A stretch of 64,000 bases of DNA. Source: Dyella_B humi. GTDB lineage: Bacteria > Pseudomonadota > Gammaproteobacteria > Xanthomonadales > Rhodanobacteraceae. The stretch's first letter is position 1, and each line of letters starts with the position of its first letter. Shown in pieces: positions 17,109 to 27,206 of the stretch. Under the pieces are notes generated by a model, which worked only from the letters and a program-made list of their open reading frames with translations, made no database searches and was not told the DNA's origin. The position numbers and the translations under genes are program-made. The stretch lies in contig NZ_JADIKI010000022.1 in the NCBI RefSeq assembly GCF_044904605.1, forward strand, positions 310,001 to 374,000, written 5' to 3'.

Positions 17109-18476
17109 ATGACGCAACACCTGCAGCGACGGCTGATGCCGCGTCACATCACCTTCATGGCGCTGGGCATGGCCATCGGCACGGGCCTGTTCCTCGGCTC
17201 TGCCAGCACCATCAATATGGCCGGCCCTTCCGTGCTGTTCGCTTACATGTTTGGCGGCCTGATGATCTTCATCATCATGCGCGCGCTGGGCGAAATGGCC
17301 GTGCATGATCCGGTGGCAGGTTCCTTCAGCAGCTATGCGCATCGCTACCTCGGCCCGTTCGCCGGCTACGTTACCGGCTGGAACTACTGGCTGTTGATGG
17401 TAGGCGTCGGCATGGCCGAAAGCACCGGGGTTGGCATCTACATGAAGCAGTGGTTTCCCGATTTGCCGCAATGGATATGGGTATTCGGCAGTGTGGTGAT
17501 GATCGGCACACTCAACCTGATGGCCGTGAAGGTGTACGGCGAGATGGAATTCTGGTTCACCATGATCAAAGTGGTGACCGTGGTGCTGATGATCCTGGGC
17601 GGCGCCGGCATGATTTTGCTGGGCTGGGGCAACGGTGGGCATCCGGTGGGCCTTTCCAATCTGTGGAGTCACGGCGGCTGGTTCCCTCATGGAGTGATGG
17701 GCATGGTGCTGGCGCTGCCAGTGGTGGTGTTCGCCTTCGGCGGCATCGAGACCGTGGGCATGGCGGCGGGCGAGGCTTCGCAACCGGAGCGCACCATTCC
17801 GCGCGCCGTCAATTCGGTGCTATGGCGTATTCTGATTTTCTACGTAGGTGCATTGTTCGTGATCATGGCGATCTATCCGTGGAACCAGATCGGTACCCAG
17901 GGAAGTCCGTTCGTGACCACGTTCGACAAGCTTGGTATTGCGCAAGCGGCAGGCATCATCAATTTCGTACTGATCACCGCGGCGCTGTCGGGCTTCAACA
18001 GCACTACGTTCAGCGGCAGCCGCATGCTTTACAGCCTGGCCAACAAAGGGCAGGCGCCGGCCGCGCTGGCCAAGGTGAGTGTGCATGGTGTGCCGGTTCG
18101 CGGCGTGCTGGTGTCACTCGCATGCCTGATGGTGGGCGTGGTGCTCAATTACCTGCTGCCCAAGAGCATCTTCGAAATGATGATGTCGATTCTCTCGTTC
18201 AACACCGTGTGGACGTGGTCGATGGTGTTGATCGCTCACTTCAGCTTCCGCCGCCGGTATGGCAAGACAGCGTTCCCGCTGCGCGGCTGGCCGTTTACTA
18301 GCGTGATCTGCCTGGCGTTCCTGCTGTTCGTGGTGGTGATGCTGGGCTATCACCCCGATACGCGCGTGGCCTTGTATGTGGGCGCGGCGTGGGTGGCGTT
18401 GCTGACGGTTGCTTATTACGCGTTTGGTATTGGGCGCAGGATGAGTCTTGCTGCAGCGGATGCGAACGCGGTTTGA
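17109..18476 (+). CDS. Amino-acid permease, AAT family (APC superfamily)
   Basis: 455 residues with twelve hydrophobic helices. The N-terminal signature is typical of AAT permeases (RHITFMALGMAIGTGLFLGS), followed by AGPSVLFAYMFGG, ALGEMAV and GGIETVGMAAGEASQPERTIPRA-type sequence. It takes up amino acids with protons; close relatives include ProY, CycA and AnsP-type carriers, and I cannot choose between them. RBS AAGGGCGGG lies 8 bases before the ATG. It converges on rapA with a 74-bp gap holding a hairpin. Confidence 0.9.
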   Translation: MTQHLQRRLMPRHITFMALGMAIGTGLFLGSASTINMAGPSVLFAYMFGGLMIFIIMRALGEMAVHDPVAGSFSSYAHRYLGPFAGYVTGWNYWLLMVGVGMAESTGVGIYMKQWFPDLPQWIWVFGSVVMIGTLNLMAVKVYGEMEFWFTMIKVVTVVLMILGGAGMILLGWGNGGHPVGLSNLWSHGGWFPHGVMGMVLALPVVVFAFGGIETVGMAAGEASQPERTIPRAVNSVLWRILIFYVGALFVIMAIYPWNQIGTQGSPFVTTFDKLGIAQAAGIINFVLITAALSGFNSTTFSGSRMLYSLANKGQAPAALAKVSVHGVPVRGVLVSLACLMVGVVLNYLLPKSIFEMMMSILSFNTVWTWSMVLIAHFSFRRRYGKTAFPLRGWPFTSVICLAFLLFVVVMLGYHPDTRVALYVGAAWVALLTVAYYAFGIGRRMSLAAADANAV

Positions 18477-18510
18477 CCGCAGGGTATTTGTGCCGTTCGT
18501 AGCCACGTGG

Positions 18511-18540
18511 CCGTCATTCCCGCTTTCGAGGGAATGACGG
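18511..18540. terminator. Hairpin between convergent permease and rapA genes
   Basis: Eleven-base perfect arms CCGTCATTCCC and GGGAATGACGG around an 8-base loop. The arms match the ends of the family 1 repeat, so this looks like a minimal copy placed as a bidirectional boundary. Confidence 0.65.
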
Positions 18541-18550
18541 CTATTGAGAT

Positions 18551-21391
18551 TCAGCGCAGCGCCAGAAAATCCGGGCTCACTATAAAGCGCACCGCATCCA
18601 GTCGCAGGCGCGCCTGTGGCAACGCCTCGAGCAAGGCAGAACGCTCCTTTTCGACACCTGCAATTTCCACTTCGCTGATCGACGGATTCACCGCGCGCAA
18701 CGCATGCAATCGCGCCAGTTCCGCATCCAGTGTTTCCCTCGCGTCATTCACCGCGTCCGCAATGCTGCTCTGCGCACGCAGACTTGCGGCAGCCTCCGCT
18801 TTCTCCAACATCGGCGGCACCAGTTTGGCGAGGAACTTGCGATAACGCGGCACCTCGATGGTGCGCTCGCCGGCTCGGCGTACAGCGGCGTCGCTCGGCT
18901 GAAAGTTCGCACGTTCCGTGAGCTTGGTATCGATGGTTGCCACGATCGGCTGCGTCGGCAGGAAGCGCTCGGCATCCAGGCTGCGCTCGGCTACGCATTC
19001 CAGTACGTAGGCAGCCTGCAGCAGCGCACTACGCGGCGGCAAGGCGTCGTCCACCATGAAGGTAGCATTGCCGCGTTCGTTGGATAGCACCAAGTCGACG
19101 GCGCTGGCGATCATCGGGTGATCCAGGCGCAGCAGCGGAAGCTCCTCGCGTGCGAGTGCCACCTCGCGTGAGAACGTGACGGATACCGGGCCTTCGGCAA
19201 AGCCGGGTAGGGCGTCTGTGGACAGGTATTGCGGATCGAGCAACAGCACGTGGCTGCTGAGTTCCTCTACGTGGATGCCGAAGGATTCCAGCAGGCGTTG
19301 CTGGAAGGCATCGCGCGAAGGATCGTCGTCCTCACGGCGGAATGCCTGCGCCAGTTCGTCGGCGTGCAGATCGCGGCTTGCAGCAAGCTCCAGCAAGTGA
19401 TCGCGGCCGGCTCGGATCAGCTCAGCCATCTGCTCGTGCGCCGCGCGCGTTTCGGCAAGCAGCACATCCAGTTCTTGATCGCGCTGATCGTCGCCACGCG
19501 CGTGTTCCTCGGCAAGCTTGGCCAAGGTATTGCCGAAACGACGCAAGAGTTCGCGGCCATCAGCAGGGCTGGTGCGGAAGGCATCGATGCCTTCGTCGTA
19601 CCAGCGTGCCATGACGTGTTGCGCGCTGTCGGCGGCGGCGATGATGTGAATGTTGATGTCGTGCTTCTGCCCAATGCGATCGAGGCGTCCGATACGTTGT
19701 TCGAGCAAATCCGGATCGAGCGGCAGATCCCACAACACCAGACGATGCGCGAACTGGAAGTTGCGGCCTTCCGAACCGATTTCCGAGCAAATCAGCAGAC
19801 GCGCGCCATCCGGCTGCGCGAAATACGCCGCGTTGCGATCGCGTTGTACGATGCCAAGACCTTCGTGGAAACGCGCAATACCAGCGCCGGTGCGCGTGCG
19901 CAGCGCTTCCTCTAACGCCAGCACTTTGGCCTGGCTGCGACAGATCAGCAGAAACTTGTCCTGCGGATGGCGATCGAGCAGCGCGACCAGCGTGTCCACG
20001 CGCGGATCGTTGGCGTAATTTAATTCGAGCACTGGCACCGGCTGCTGGATATCCGCATGGAATTCCGCCAGCAGCGACTGGCGCATGCGGTCATCCACAC
20101 GTTCGGCGTCGATCAGTTCCCACTCGGGCATGCGTTTGGGAAAACCGCCGATGCTGGCGCGGCGGTTACGGAACATGGAGCGGCCGGTGCCATGGCGATC
20201 GATTAAGGCTGCGAGCAGTTCGCGACTGTGTTCCGGCTTGGTAGCGTCGGCCAGGCGGGCTTGCAGCGTTGCGTCGCCTTCAAAGGCCTTGTGCAGTTGT
20301 TCCAGCTCGGCGGCTTCGAGCGGCGTGCGTGCCAGCAGTTTGTCGGCAATCCGTGAAAGCGATTGGAAGCGTTCGGATTCGGCCAGATAAGCATCGAGAT
20401 TGTGATAGCGCTGCGGATCGAGCAGGCGTAGTCGCGCGAAGTGGCCGCTGCGGCCGAGCTGCTCCGGCGTGGCCGTAAGCAGGATTACGCCGCGCGTGGC
20501 AGCGGCAAGCTGCTCCACCAGGGTATAGCGCGGGCTGGCGCTTTCTGGCGTCCAGGCCAGATGATGGGCTTCGTCCACCACCAGCAGATCCCAGCCTGCA
20601 TCGAGCAATTGCTGCGCGCGCTTGGGGCTGTGCTCAAGGAAGCCGAAGTCGGCGATGACCAGTTGTTCGTCTTCGAACGGATTGGCGTCGCTGCCGGATT
20701 GCTCCAGCGCTTCGCAGCGCTCCTCGTCGTAGATCGCAAAGCTCAGGTTGAAGCGGCGCAGCAGCTCCACGAACCATTGGTAGACCAAGGTATCGGGCAG
20801 CAGCACGAGCACGCGGTTGGTGCGACCGGTCGCGATCTGGCGCGCGATGATCATGCCCGCCTCGATCGTCTTGCCCAGGCCCACCTCGTCGGCCAGCAAC
20901 ACGCGCGGCGGACGGCGCGATGCAGCAATGCCTGCCACGCGCAACTGATGCGGCACCAGCCCGATCCGCGCGGAACCTAGGCCCCAGCTCGCCGATCGCC
21001 GCGCTGAGGCCCGTCGCTCCAGGCTTTCCAGGCGCAGTTCGAAATGCTGGACCGGGTCGGTACGCCCGCCAATCAGCCGGTCATCCGCCTGGCTGACGCT
21101 CTGCTCGTCATCCAACTGCCCTTCGTGCAACTCGCGCCCTTCGCCGCGATAGACCAGCAGCCCCTCGCGCTCCTCCACTCGCTCCACCAGAAACGCGAGG
21201 CCCTTGCCCGCCACCCGCTGCCCCGCCCGAAACTCCGCCCGCACCAGCGGCGCCGAATCGGCCGCATAAGGGCGCAACACCCCCGACTTGGCAAACAACA
21301 CCTGCACCCCACGCCCCTCGACGCGCAGCACAGTGCCGAGGCCGAGCTCAGGCTCGGCGGTAGAGATCCAGCGTTGACCAGGTGTGAACAT
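18551..21391 (-). CDS. rapA: RNA polymerase-associated helicase RapA
   Basis: 946 residues, near the usual RapA length. An N-terminal tudor-like region (FTPGQRWISTAEPELGLGTV) precedes the SWI2/SNF2 motor: ADEVGLGKTIEAGM (GKT 173-175), DEAH box VVDEAHHLAW (273-276), GVILLTATPEQLG, and the second lobe with ICSEIGSEGRNFQFA and QRIGRLDRIGQ. The C-terminal RapA domain follows. It recycles RNA polymerase after transcription using ATP. It is a single-gene unit; the pilE gene on the same strand lies 163 bp further upstream of its start. Confidence 0.96.
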   Translation of the reverse strand: MFTPGQRWISTAEPELGLGTVLRVEGRGVQVLFAKSGVLRPYAADSAPLVRAEFRAGQRVAGKGLAFLVERVEEREGLLVYRGEGRELHEGQLDDEQSVSQADDRLIGGRTDPVQHFELRLESLERRASARRSASWGLGSARIGLVPHQLRVAGIAASRRPPRVLLADEVGLGKTIEAGMIIARQIATGRTNRVLVLLPDTLVYQWFVELLRRFNLSFAIYDEERCEALEQSGSDANPFEDEQLVIADFGFLEHSPKRAQQLLDAGWDLLVVDEAHHLAWTPESASPRYTLVEQLAAATRGVILLTATPEQLGRSGHFARLRLLDPQRYHNLDAYLAESERFQSLSRIADKLLARTPLEAAELEQLHKAFEGDATLQARLADATKPEHSRELLAALIDRHGTGRSMFRNRRASIGGFPKRMPEWELIDAERVDDRMRQSLLAEFHADIQQPVPVLELNYANDPRVDTLVALLDRHPQDKFLLICRSQAKVLALEEALRTRTGAGIARFHEGLGIVQRDRNAAYFAQPDGARLLICSEIGSEGRNFQFAHRLVLWDLPLDPDLLEQRIGRLDRIGQKHDINIHIIAAADSAQHVMARWYDEGIDAFRTSPADGRELLRRFGNTLAKLAEEHARGDDQRDQELDVLLAETRAAHEQMAELIRAGRDHLLELAASRDLHADELAQAFRREDDDPSRDAFQQRLLESFGIHVEELSSHVLLLDPQYLSTDALPGFAEGPVSVTFSREVALAREELPLLRLDHPMIASAVDLVLSNERGNATFMVDDALPPRSALLQAAYVLECVAERSLDAERFLPTQPIVATIDTKLTERANFQPSDAAVRRAGERTIEVPRYRKFLAKLVPPMLEKAEAAASLRAQSSIADAVNDARETLDAELARLHALRAVNPSISEVEIAGVEKERSALLEALPQARLRLDAVRFIVSPDFLALR

Positions 21392-21554
21392 TTGGCCTGC
21401 AATTGCGCGGTTTCGAGGGGGGTCGATTATCCGCGCAATCCCGCAGGCTGGCTACGGTCGGATTGAGACGAGTGTTTTCGTGTTTGTCAGAGGAGCAGAA
21501 ACCGAATAGGCATCTACAAGAACGTTGAGAAAGGACGGATCAAAGCGCCGATGC

Positions 21555-22049
21555 TTACCAGCAACCTGTGGTTTGCGAACCAGAATTGCCCTGTACGCCC
21601 AGATCGGTGAGGGTGAAATTGCCGCAACTGTCACTTGCCTGGCTGTTTGTTGCTTGAGCTGTTGCCGTGAAATTGGTGCTGGCAGTGGGGTTGCCTGTCA
21701 GTTGCACGGTTATCTTGTAATAGTCAGTGGCTGCCACGCCATTGGGCACGGTAATACTGCCACCACCCCCGGAGCTATAACCGAGCGTTGACAACGAGTT
21801 CGTATATTGGTTGGTGGTCGAATAGTACTTTTCCTCGCGACTGGCCAAGTCGAACAACGCCGATTTGGCGGCGGTTCGACGCGACTCCATCACGTACTTC
21901 TGATAAATCGGTATCGCAATGGCCGCGAGGATGGCGAGTATGACCACGACGATCATCAACTCGATCAGCGTGAAGCCATTCGTCCGAAGCTGCTGTGCTG
22001 GGCGAATGGCGGTTTGCGGCATGGCAATCGTCGAGTTCTTGCTTTTCAC
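21555..22049 (-). CDS. pilE: Type IV pilin-like protein PilE
   Basis: 164 residues starting at a GTG with a strong AAGGGGG site 5 bases upstream. The prepilin leader is long (25 residues) and ends in the cleavage site G25-F26 (NGFTLIELMIVVVILAILAA), with E30 as the conserved Glu5 of the mature pilin. The C-terminal region has a cysteine pair (DSCGNF ... TTGCW), the D-loop layout of PilE-like pilins. It is the last gene of the minor-pilin operon, 50 bp after pilY1, and should be incorporated into the pilus with the other minor pilins. Confidence 0.92.
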   Translation of the reverse strand: MKSKNSTIAMPQTAIRPAQQLRTNGFTLIELMIVVVILAILAAIAIPIYQKYVMESRRTAAKSALFDLASREEKYYSTTNQYTNSLSTLGYSSGGGGSITVPNGVAATDYYKITVQLTGNPTASTNFTATAQATNSQASDSCGNFTLTDLGVQGNSGSQTTGCW

Positions 22050-22099
22050 ATATCCCCCTTTGGATAACTTGATGGCGTGTGCAAGTGATCGTTCCCAGA

Positions 22100-25000
22100 T
22101 CAGTGCAATTGCAACCAGGTCAGTCGATTGCCGTTGGCCGCATTGGGCGGATTGGCCTGAGATATCTGCGCCTTCTGCTCGCCCTGCGTGACATAGAAGG
22201 TCTTTCCATTGTACTGAACGAAACTACCCGTACCCGTACCGCTGAGTGAGATGCCCACTACCGCGGCACCCTGTATCAGGCCAAACGTGCCGTTGGGATT
22301 GGGGAAGAAGGATTGAGAGAACGCGCCGCCGGTGGCGGGATTGAGCGCCATCGTAAAGCCCCCATTGTTGAGTGCCGAACAGGTCAGCGGCGAGTTGTTC
22401 GAAGGTATCGTGGTGTTGACCACGAACGCGCCTTCGGCCTCGTTCGGGTTGTAGATGACCTGCTCGGTCTGATTCGGCACACCGCTTGCGCTCACACCCA
22501 CGCCGTTGACGCCCTGGTAACCGGGCAGTTGCATGTACCAGCCGTACATCGTGCCTGCTGCCGCCTGGCCGCTGGAGTTGGTGCAGCTTATGCCGACAAA
22601 GCAGACAGTGTTAGTGGTGGCTGTTCGATAATAGGTGGTGTTGCCGGCGCTGTCCGTGGACGAGATAGTGGTCGTGGTTTGTTGCTGCAACGTGCTGGTC
22701 GTGATCGGCGTGTTTGCCTTGGGCACGGAAGTCCCGCTCAAGCCGGCATAGTTGGCGCCTGCGGTACCGGAAGTACCGAGCTTCCAATCCCAAATGCCGT
22801 AGAGCGCCTGCGGTCCAGTGGAGTAAACAGCTGACGAGGTGATGGTCTGAGCCTGCACAGCGCCCGTGCCGAACTCAATCAATACCCGCGACAACTGACC
22901 CACCGCCGTCGGCGCCACGGCGACCGCCACCACCTGCGTAGTGATGGGCTGGTACGTCGTGGCATTGACTGTGTTGCTGCCAACTGTCGTGCTGTATGAC
23001 GTTTGTGGCGTGCTGAAAAGCGCCCCATTCGAGGTGTTGGGATAGGTGGTTATCCCCCACGACGTAGGAGTGGAGCTGGTCAGGTCGAAGCGCCAGACGT
23101 TGCCGTAGTAGTCGCCCGCATATACGTAATCGGTGATGTGATCGCCATCCACGTCCACGGGTGTAACGTAGGCAATGCCATTGGCGCCCTGCGTGTTGGA
23201 AGGGCTGCCCACGCCGGTGCCCAGGTAATACGTCTGGTCGATGGTGCCGGAGTTCGAGATGGTCATGACGTAAATGCCGGCATCACCTGCAGAGCTACTG
23301 AGGCCATTGCCGAAGATGACGCCCCATTCGCCATTGTGCAGGCGGCGAATCTGCGGTGTACCGAACGTCTGGCCCAGGTGCGTTCTGCACAGGCTGGTTG
23401 ACGTATCGCTATAACAAGTCAGCGGACTGTTGGAGGAGTTTGACCATTCGCCGATCACATTGCCCGAGCCCATGGTTGTGGAGGGCGCCGTAATGTCGAG
23501 GGCGAAAATGTCATTGCCACCCGCACCAATGCCGCTGACCAGCCAGGTATGCCATTTGCCGCCGTAGAACAGATCACCGGTTCCGGGCGTAGCGTCAACG
23601 AAATAGTTATGCGAGTACTGAGTGGAGGAGTAGTCCAGCGACGCTGTGGCCGAATGGATGGTTTGCAAAACGGCCTGGGGCATGTAGCCCATCAGCTCTT
23701 GGCCATCGTTGTTGGTGCTTACATAGTTGCCGTTGCTGTCGTACGCACCTGCTCGGAACACATGTAGGAAACCATCGTTTGCCCCTTCATAGACCGCGTT
23801 GGTGCGGGTTGCTTCGGCTGTGACAAACTGCGAATAGGTTTGCGGGCTACTCTTGTTTTCGTTGAGCGGATCGGAGGTGTTGGTGAGGTCCTGCCACGTA
23901 TCGGGATAATCCGTGGAAGGCGGACCCACCCACACAGGGCTGGAGTCGACGATGTCACCCAGCACGCTGGTGCGGGCGCGGAAGAGACCTACGCCCTGGC
24001 TGTTGACCTCGTTGCTGCGGTCGCCCTGCAGGTAGGAAGCGCGATTCGACCCTTGACTATCGTCGTTGAGCCAGCCTTGCTCAGTCGTGGTCAGGCGGCC
24101 CCAGGTGAAAGGGATGCCTGCCGTGCCGCTCCACGTCACCAGGTTGCGGGAACCGGGGCCCTGTGCGGTATTGGTTCCATTGGTGGCCGTGCAAGCGCCG
24201 CCCGTCAGCACACACGATGCATCCCAGTTGACCGTGCCGAACGAAATGGTGCCGTTGGTATTGGCCACGAGATTGATGGCTTCGAGCTGTCCCCACCAGT
24301 TGGTGGTGTGGTAATACGCCAGATAGACCTGCGTACCCGTTCCCACCTGAGACGACTGCTGCACGTTGATGCCCGCTGAGCTTGAGGACAGCGATGCCGG
24401 TATGGCCTGGAAGCAGGTGATCTCGTGCACGTTGTCACTGCCACCGGTGGAGCCGCCGAAGCCGAACAGAAAGCTGGACGGCATCGTGCCGTTCGACTGT
24501 TGGATGCTCTGATTGGTAATCACAGGCTGGTAAGTGCCACCGTTCCAGCTATACGCCAAGCTCAACATGCCATCCTGCGTCACGGTCAATTTATAGGTTA
24601 CCGGCGTGGCAGCCGAACGTGTGGTGGCACTTTCATTGGCAAGCGGTGTACTGGACGGCAGGTTGACATAGCCTTTGGGAATGGCGGCATAGTCCGGAAA
24701 CGTAGTCGTTGCCGTGACGGGGACCTGCTGTGTGTTTGAGCTTATGGCAACGCTTCTATATTTGGTACCGACAAACCCGTACGGTGAATTGTCATTGCCA
24801 GTGTATCCATCGGAAGACGATGTTGTGGAGCCAGCAGCAACATAGCCGCTTCTGGTATTTTGATACAGCGTGCCGGAATAGGTTTGGGTATTTCCGTTGT
24901 GATCTGTATAACTATAGTTCCACGTCGTCGTGGTCGTATATTGCCCAGTGTTGTACGTATAAGTGCCGCCGTTTTGGCAGGTATTCAGTACGTCGTTGGA

Positions 25001-25819
25001 CGTTGCGCTCGAATTGACAGCTTTTAGCGCGATCAGATTGATGTTGCCGTAACCGCGAAGGCCGATACGGCCCGGTTGATATTCAGGCCCGCCCCCCCCT
25101 GTCAGACCGGACACGGAACCCGTTGTAACGCCGGTGCTGCCTGATGCATTGCTCGCGTTCAAGGCGCCTGAATAGGTATTGTCACCAGCGTTAAGGTAGT
25201 TGCCGAATTCGTCCATGCCCAGGCCAAGATAGGCGTCGGTCATGCCGTCGTAAGGCGAGTTGCTGTTCGAGCAGCTGTAACCCAAGCTGCCGCCCCATGC
25301 GCCGAGCGTCCATGCATTGGTGCCACCGGTGTTATTGGGGTTGTTGGCGGCCGCGCTCACGTTTGCCGCGTCGGCACCATTGAGCAGATAAAAGCCTATA
25401 CCGTCCGCACCATGGCCGCCGGAGTTATCGCCACCGTATGTGTAGGTGGTGAAAGTAACCTGGATGCCTTGGCCAGAGGGAAACGGCGTGGTGGAGATGA
25501 TGGCGCCATTCTGATGATAGTTACACGTGCCGTTTGCGCAGCCGTTGGTCAGGCGAAGCGCACCGGAACCTGCAGTGTCCGCATTGTTGGTCAGGCCGGT
25601 CTGGGTTTGGGTACTGTAATAGGCAAGTCCGCTACACGCCGGGATCGAGCCCGATCCATTGCCCGCGGTGAGGCAAGCGCCGTTGAAAGGAGACCAGGTG
25701 AGGTTGGCCGAAGTACCCGTGAAGGTGTCCTGCACGACATTGGTCGTTTGCGCGCTTGCGCAGTTGCCAAACACCTGCCCAAGTACGATGCCTGCGATAA
25801 CGAATCGGATCGCTTTCAT
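22100..25819 (-). CDS. pilY1: Type IV pilus tip adhesin PilY1 with L-type-lectin-like N-terminal domain
   Basis: 1239 residues with a signal peptide (cut after ASAQ region). The C-terminal half is a PilC/PilY beta-propeller: LNDDSQGSNRASYLQGDRS, VLGDIVDSSPVWVG, and a calcium loop DVDGDHITDYVYAGD (about 885-900). The N-terminal half, about 30-470, does not show the von Willebrand A/MIDAS domain known from Pseudomonas PilY1. Instead it has L-type lectin-like sequence: GADGIGFYL (137-145), YLGLGMDEFGNY (197-208) and the closing FGFGGSTGGSDNVHEI. It is expected at the pilus tip, where it promotes pilus extension and adhesion. The gene starts immediately after the pilX stop. Confidence 0.93.
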   Translation of the reverse strand: MKAIRFVIAGIVLGQVFGNCASAQTTNVVQDTFTGTSANLTWSPFNGACLTAGNGSGSIPACSGLAYYSTQTQTGLTNNADTAGSGALRLTNGCANGTCNYHQNGAIISTTPFPSGQGIQVTFTTYTYGGDNSGGHGADGIGFYLLNGADAANVSAAANNPNNTGGTNAWTLGAWGGSLGYSCSNSNSPYDGMTDAYLGLGMDEFGNYLNAGDNTYSGALNASNASGSTGVTTGSVSGLTGGGGPEYQPGRIGLRGYGNINLIALKAVNSSATSNDVLNTCQNGGTYTYNTGQYTTTTTWNYSYTDHNGNTQTYSGTLYQNTRSGYVAAGSTTSSSDGYTGNDNSPYGFVGTKYRSVAISSNTQQVPVTATTTFPDYAAIPKGYVNLPSSTPLANESATTRSAATPVTYKLTVTQDGMLSLAYSWNGGTYQPVITNQSIQQSNGTMPSSFLFGFGGSTGGSDNVHEITCFQAIPASLSSSSAGINVQQSSQVGTGTQVYLAYYHTTNWWGQLEAINLVANTNGTISFGTVNWDASCVLTGGACTATNGTNTAQGPGSRNLVTWSGTAGIPFTWGRLTTTEQGWLNDDSQGSNRASYLQGDRSNEVNSQGVGLFRARTSVLGDIVDSSPVWVGPPSTDYPDTWQDLTNTSDPLNENKSSPQTYSQFVTAEATRTNAVYEGANDGFLHVFRAGAYDSNGNYVSTNNDGQELMGYMPQAVLQTIHSATASLDYSSTQYSHNYFVDATPGTGDLFYGGKWHTWLVSGIGAGGNDIFALDITAPSTTMGSGNVIGEWSNSSNSPLTCYSDTSTSLCRTHLGQTFGTPQIRRLHNGEWGVIFGNGLSSSAGDAGIYVMTISNSGTIDQTYYLGTGVGSPSNTQGANGIAYVTPVDVDGDHITDYVYAGDYYGNVWRFDLTSSTPTSWGITTYPNTSNGALFSTPQTSYSTTVGSNTVNATTYQPITTQVVAVAVAPTAVGQLSRVLIEFGTGAVQAQTITSSAVYSTGPQALYGIWDWKLGTSGTAGANYAGLSGTSVPKANTPITTSTLQQQTTTTISSTDSAGNTTYYRTATTNTVCFVGISCTNSSGQAAAGTMYGWYMQLPGYQGVNGVGVSASGVPNQTEQVIYNPNEAEGAFVVNTTIPSNNSPLTCSALNNGGFTMALNPATGGAFSQSFFPNPNGTFGLIQGAAVVGISLSGTGTGSFVQYNGKTFYVTQGEQKAQISQANPPNAANGNRLTWLQLH

Positions 25820-26407
25820 TTAGGGATTCCCCAGATTGCAGACAGTGGGTGTCAGTTCGTAATCGCTGCGCACGACCGCAGTCGTGCCGGACGTGCCGCC
25901 GTAAGCCAAAGCGGTGACTTCGAAAATCTTCGCCTTGCAACTGGATCTCGGGTCGTAGCCCAGATACCGGATGTAATACATCGGTTGCGCGTAGTAGAGG
26001 CCGGCGCCACCGGTCGTGGAAAACTGGATATTGCTATCGGCGGTGGTCGCGTTGTACGTCATCGCATTGGAGATCGTCATTGGGGACCCGGAGGTTGGCC
26101 CAACGGGATTTCCTGACGTATTGGTTGGGCATATCTCGAATACACCCGCGGCCGGTGCGCTGATGCAGGTGGCGAGCGCTGCATTGAGCCCGTTGCTCAG
26201 CAACTCATATTCGGCAAACTGCAAGGTGCTCTGCGCCATCTGGAAAGCGCGGCCTTTTTCCTTGGTGTTGGCCGACATGTTCTGTTGCACCGTAAAGTTG
26301 TGATAAAGGCTGGCGGCTATGAACGTCAGTACGATCAGCATTATCAGGCTTGCGATCAGTACAAAGCCGCCGTCTTTGCGATGCCTTGGTTTTGTCGTGA
26401 TATTCAT
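25820..26407 (-). CDS. pilX: Minor pilin assembly protein PilX
   Basis: 195 residues. The N-terminus KDGGFVLIASLIMLIVLTFIAA-type sequence is that of PilX, whose hydrophobic helix lacks the usual FTLIE form; G14-F15 is the likely prepilin cleavage point. It continues with a pilin-like alpha-helix containing NMSANTKEKGRAFQMAQS, a PilX hallmark. It works with PilV, PilW and FimT to prime pilus assembly and carry PilY1. Its TAA abuts the pilY1 ATG directly. Confidence 0.92.
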   Translation of the reverse strand: MNITTKPRHRKDGGFVLIASLIMLIVLTFIAASLYHNFTVQQNMSANTKEKGRAFQMAQSTLQFAEYELLSNGLNAALATCISAPAAGVFEICPTNTSGNPVGPTSGSPMTISNAMTYNATTADSNIQFSTTGGAGLYYAQPMYYIRYLGYDPRSSCKAKIFEVTALAYGGTSGTTAVVRSDYELTPTVCNLGNP

Positions 26408-26427
26408 AGGCCGTCGGAAAATGAGCG

Positions 26428-27201
26428 TTAGATCGAATTGGTCGTTTGCGTGACTGCAACGATTCGCGTAATAGGATTCACGGTTGCGGGCTGACCCGTC
26501 TGCGAGGCCAGCGGATTGGTGAATATCAGTTGTATCTTTACGGACCTGACGTAGGACCAGTAGGCGTTGCTCGTCACCGCGGACGCATTCATGTATTGCG
26601 TTGCCGAGCCTGTGCCGCCCGGGTCAACGCCGTACGTGGTGGTCATCGAAGAGATACCCGAAACGACGGTCTGCGATGGCGTGGTGGTGGTGGCGCCGTT
26701 CAACACGCTGGTGACGCCGCATTTCAGATTGCCGCTGGCATCGATCGTATAGGTATTGGTGACCAGTGCCCGATCGGATTGAGACTGTCCAAGACAGTCC
26801 AGTGCACTTCCATCGGACATGAAGCGAACATAGATGGTGTCGCTCGGGTTACTCGCCGATCCCGATGTTCCCTTGGAACCCCATATGTATTGTCCCGCGG
26901 CGAAGTTACCGGAAGCTGTGAACACATTGGTGGGGGTGAACAGCGGACTGGGCGGCGCCGGGTTTGTCGAATAGTTGTCTCCCAGCGGATAAAAGCCACC
27001 ACTTTGCACAATGCTGGCCATCGTTGTTACGGCCATTCGCTCGGCGTCCTGCAATTGCGCGAGGGAGTTTTGCGCGTTGAATGTGTTGCGTGTTTGCAGC
27101 CAGACGTTAAACAGGCCCGCAAGCAGAAACACGCCAATGGTCATCGCGATCAACAATGAGATCAGGCTTAAGCCGCGTTGATGGGCACGTGTCATGGTCA
27201 T
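26428..27201 (-). CDS. pilW: Minor pilin assembly protein PilW
   Basis: 257 residues from ATG 27201, with GAG 4 bases upstream; a TTG at 27210 that overlaps the pilV stop is an alternative start. The prepilin leader ends at RGLSLISLLIAMTIGVF (PilW characteristically has LSLISL in place of FTLIEL), followed by VWLQTRNTFNAQNSLAQLQDAE-type helix. PilW joins PilV and PilX in the pilus initiation complex. It sits in the fimT-pilV-pilW-pilX order. Confidence 0.92.
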   Translation of the reverse strand: MTMTRAHQRGLSLISLLIAMTIGVFLLAGLFNVWLQTRNTFNAQNSLAQLQDAERMAVTTMASIVQSGGFYPLGDNYSTNPAPPSPLFTPTNVFTASGNFAAGQYIWGSKGTSGSASNPSDTIYVRFMSDGSALDCLGQSQSDRALVTNTYTIDASGNLKCGVTSVLNGATTTTPSQTVVSGISSMTTTYGVDPGGTGSATQYMNASAVTSNAYWSYVRSVKIQLIFTNPLASQTGQPATVNPITRIVAVTQTTNSI

Positions 27202-27206
27202 GGTGC

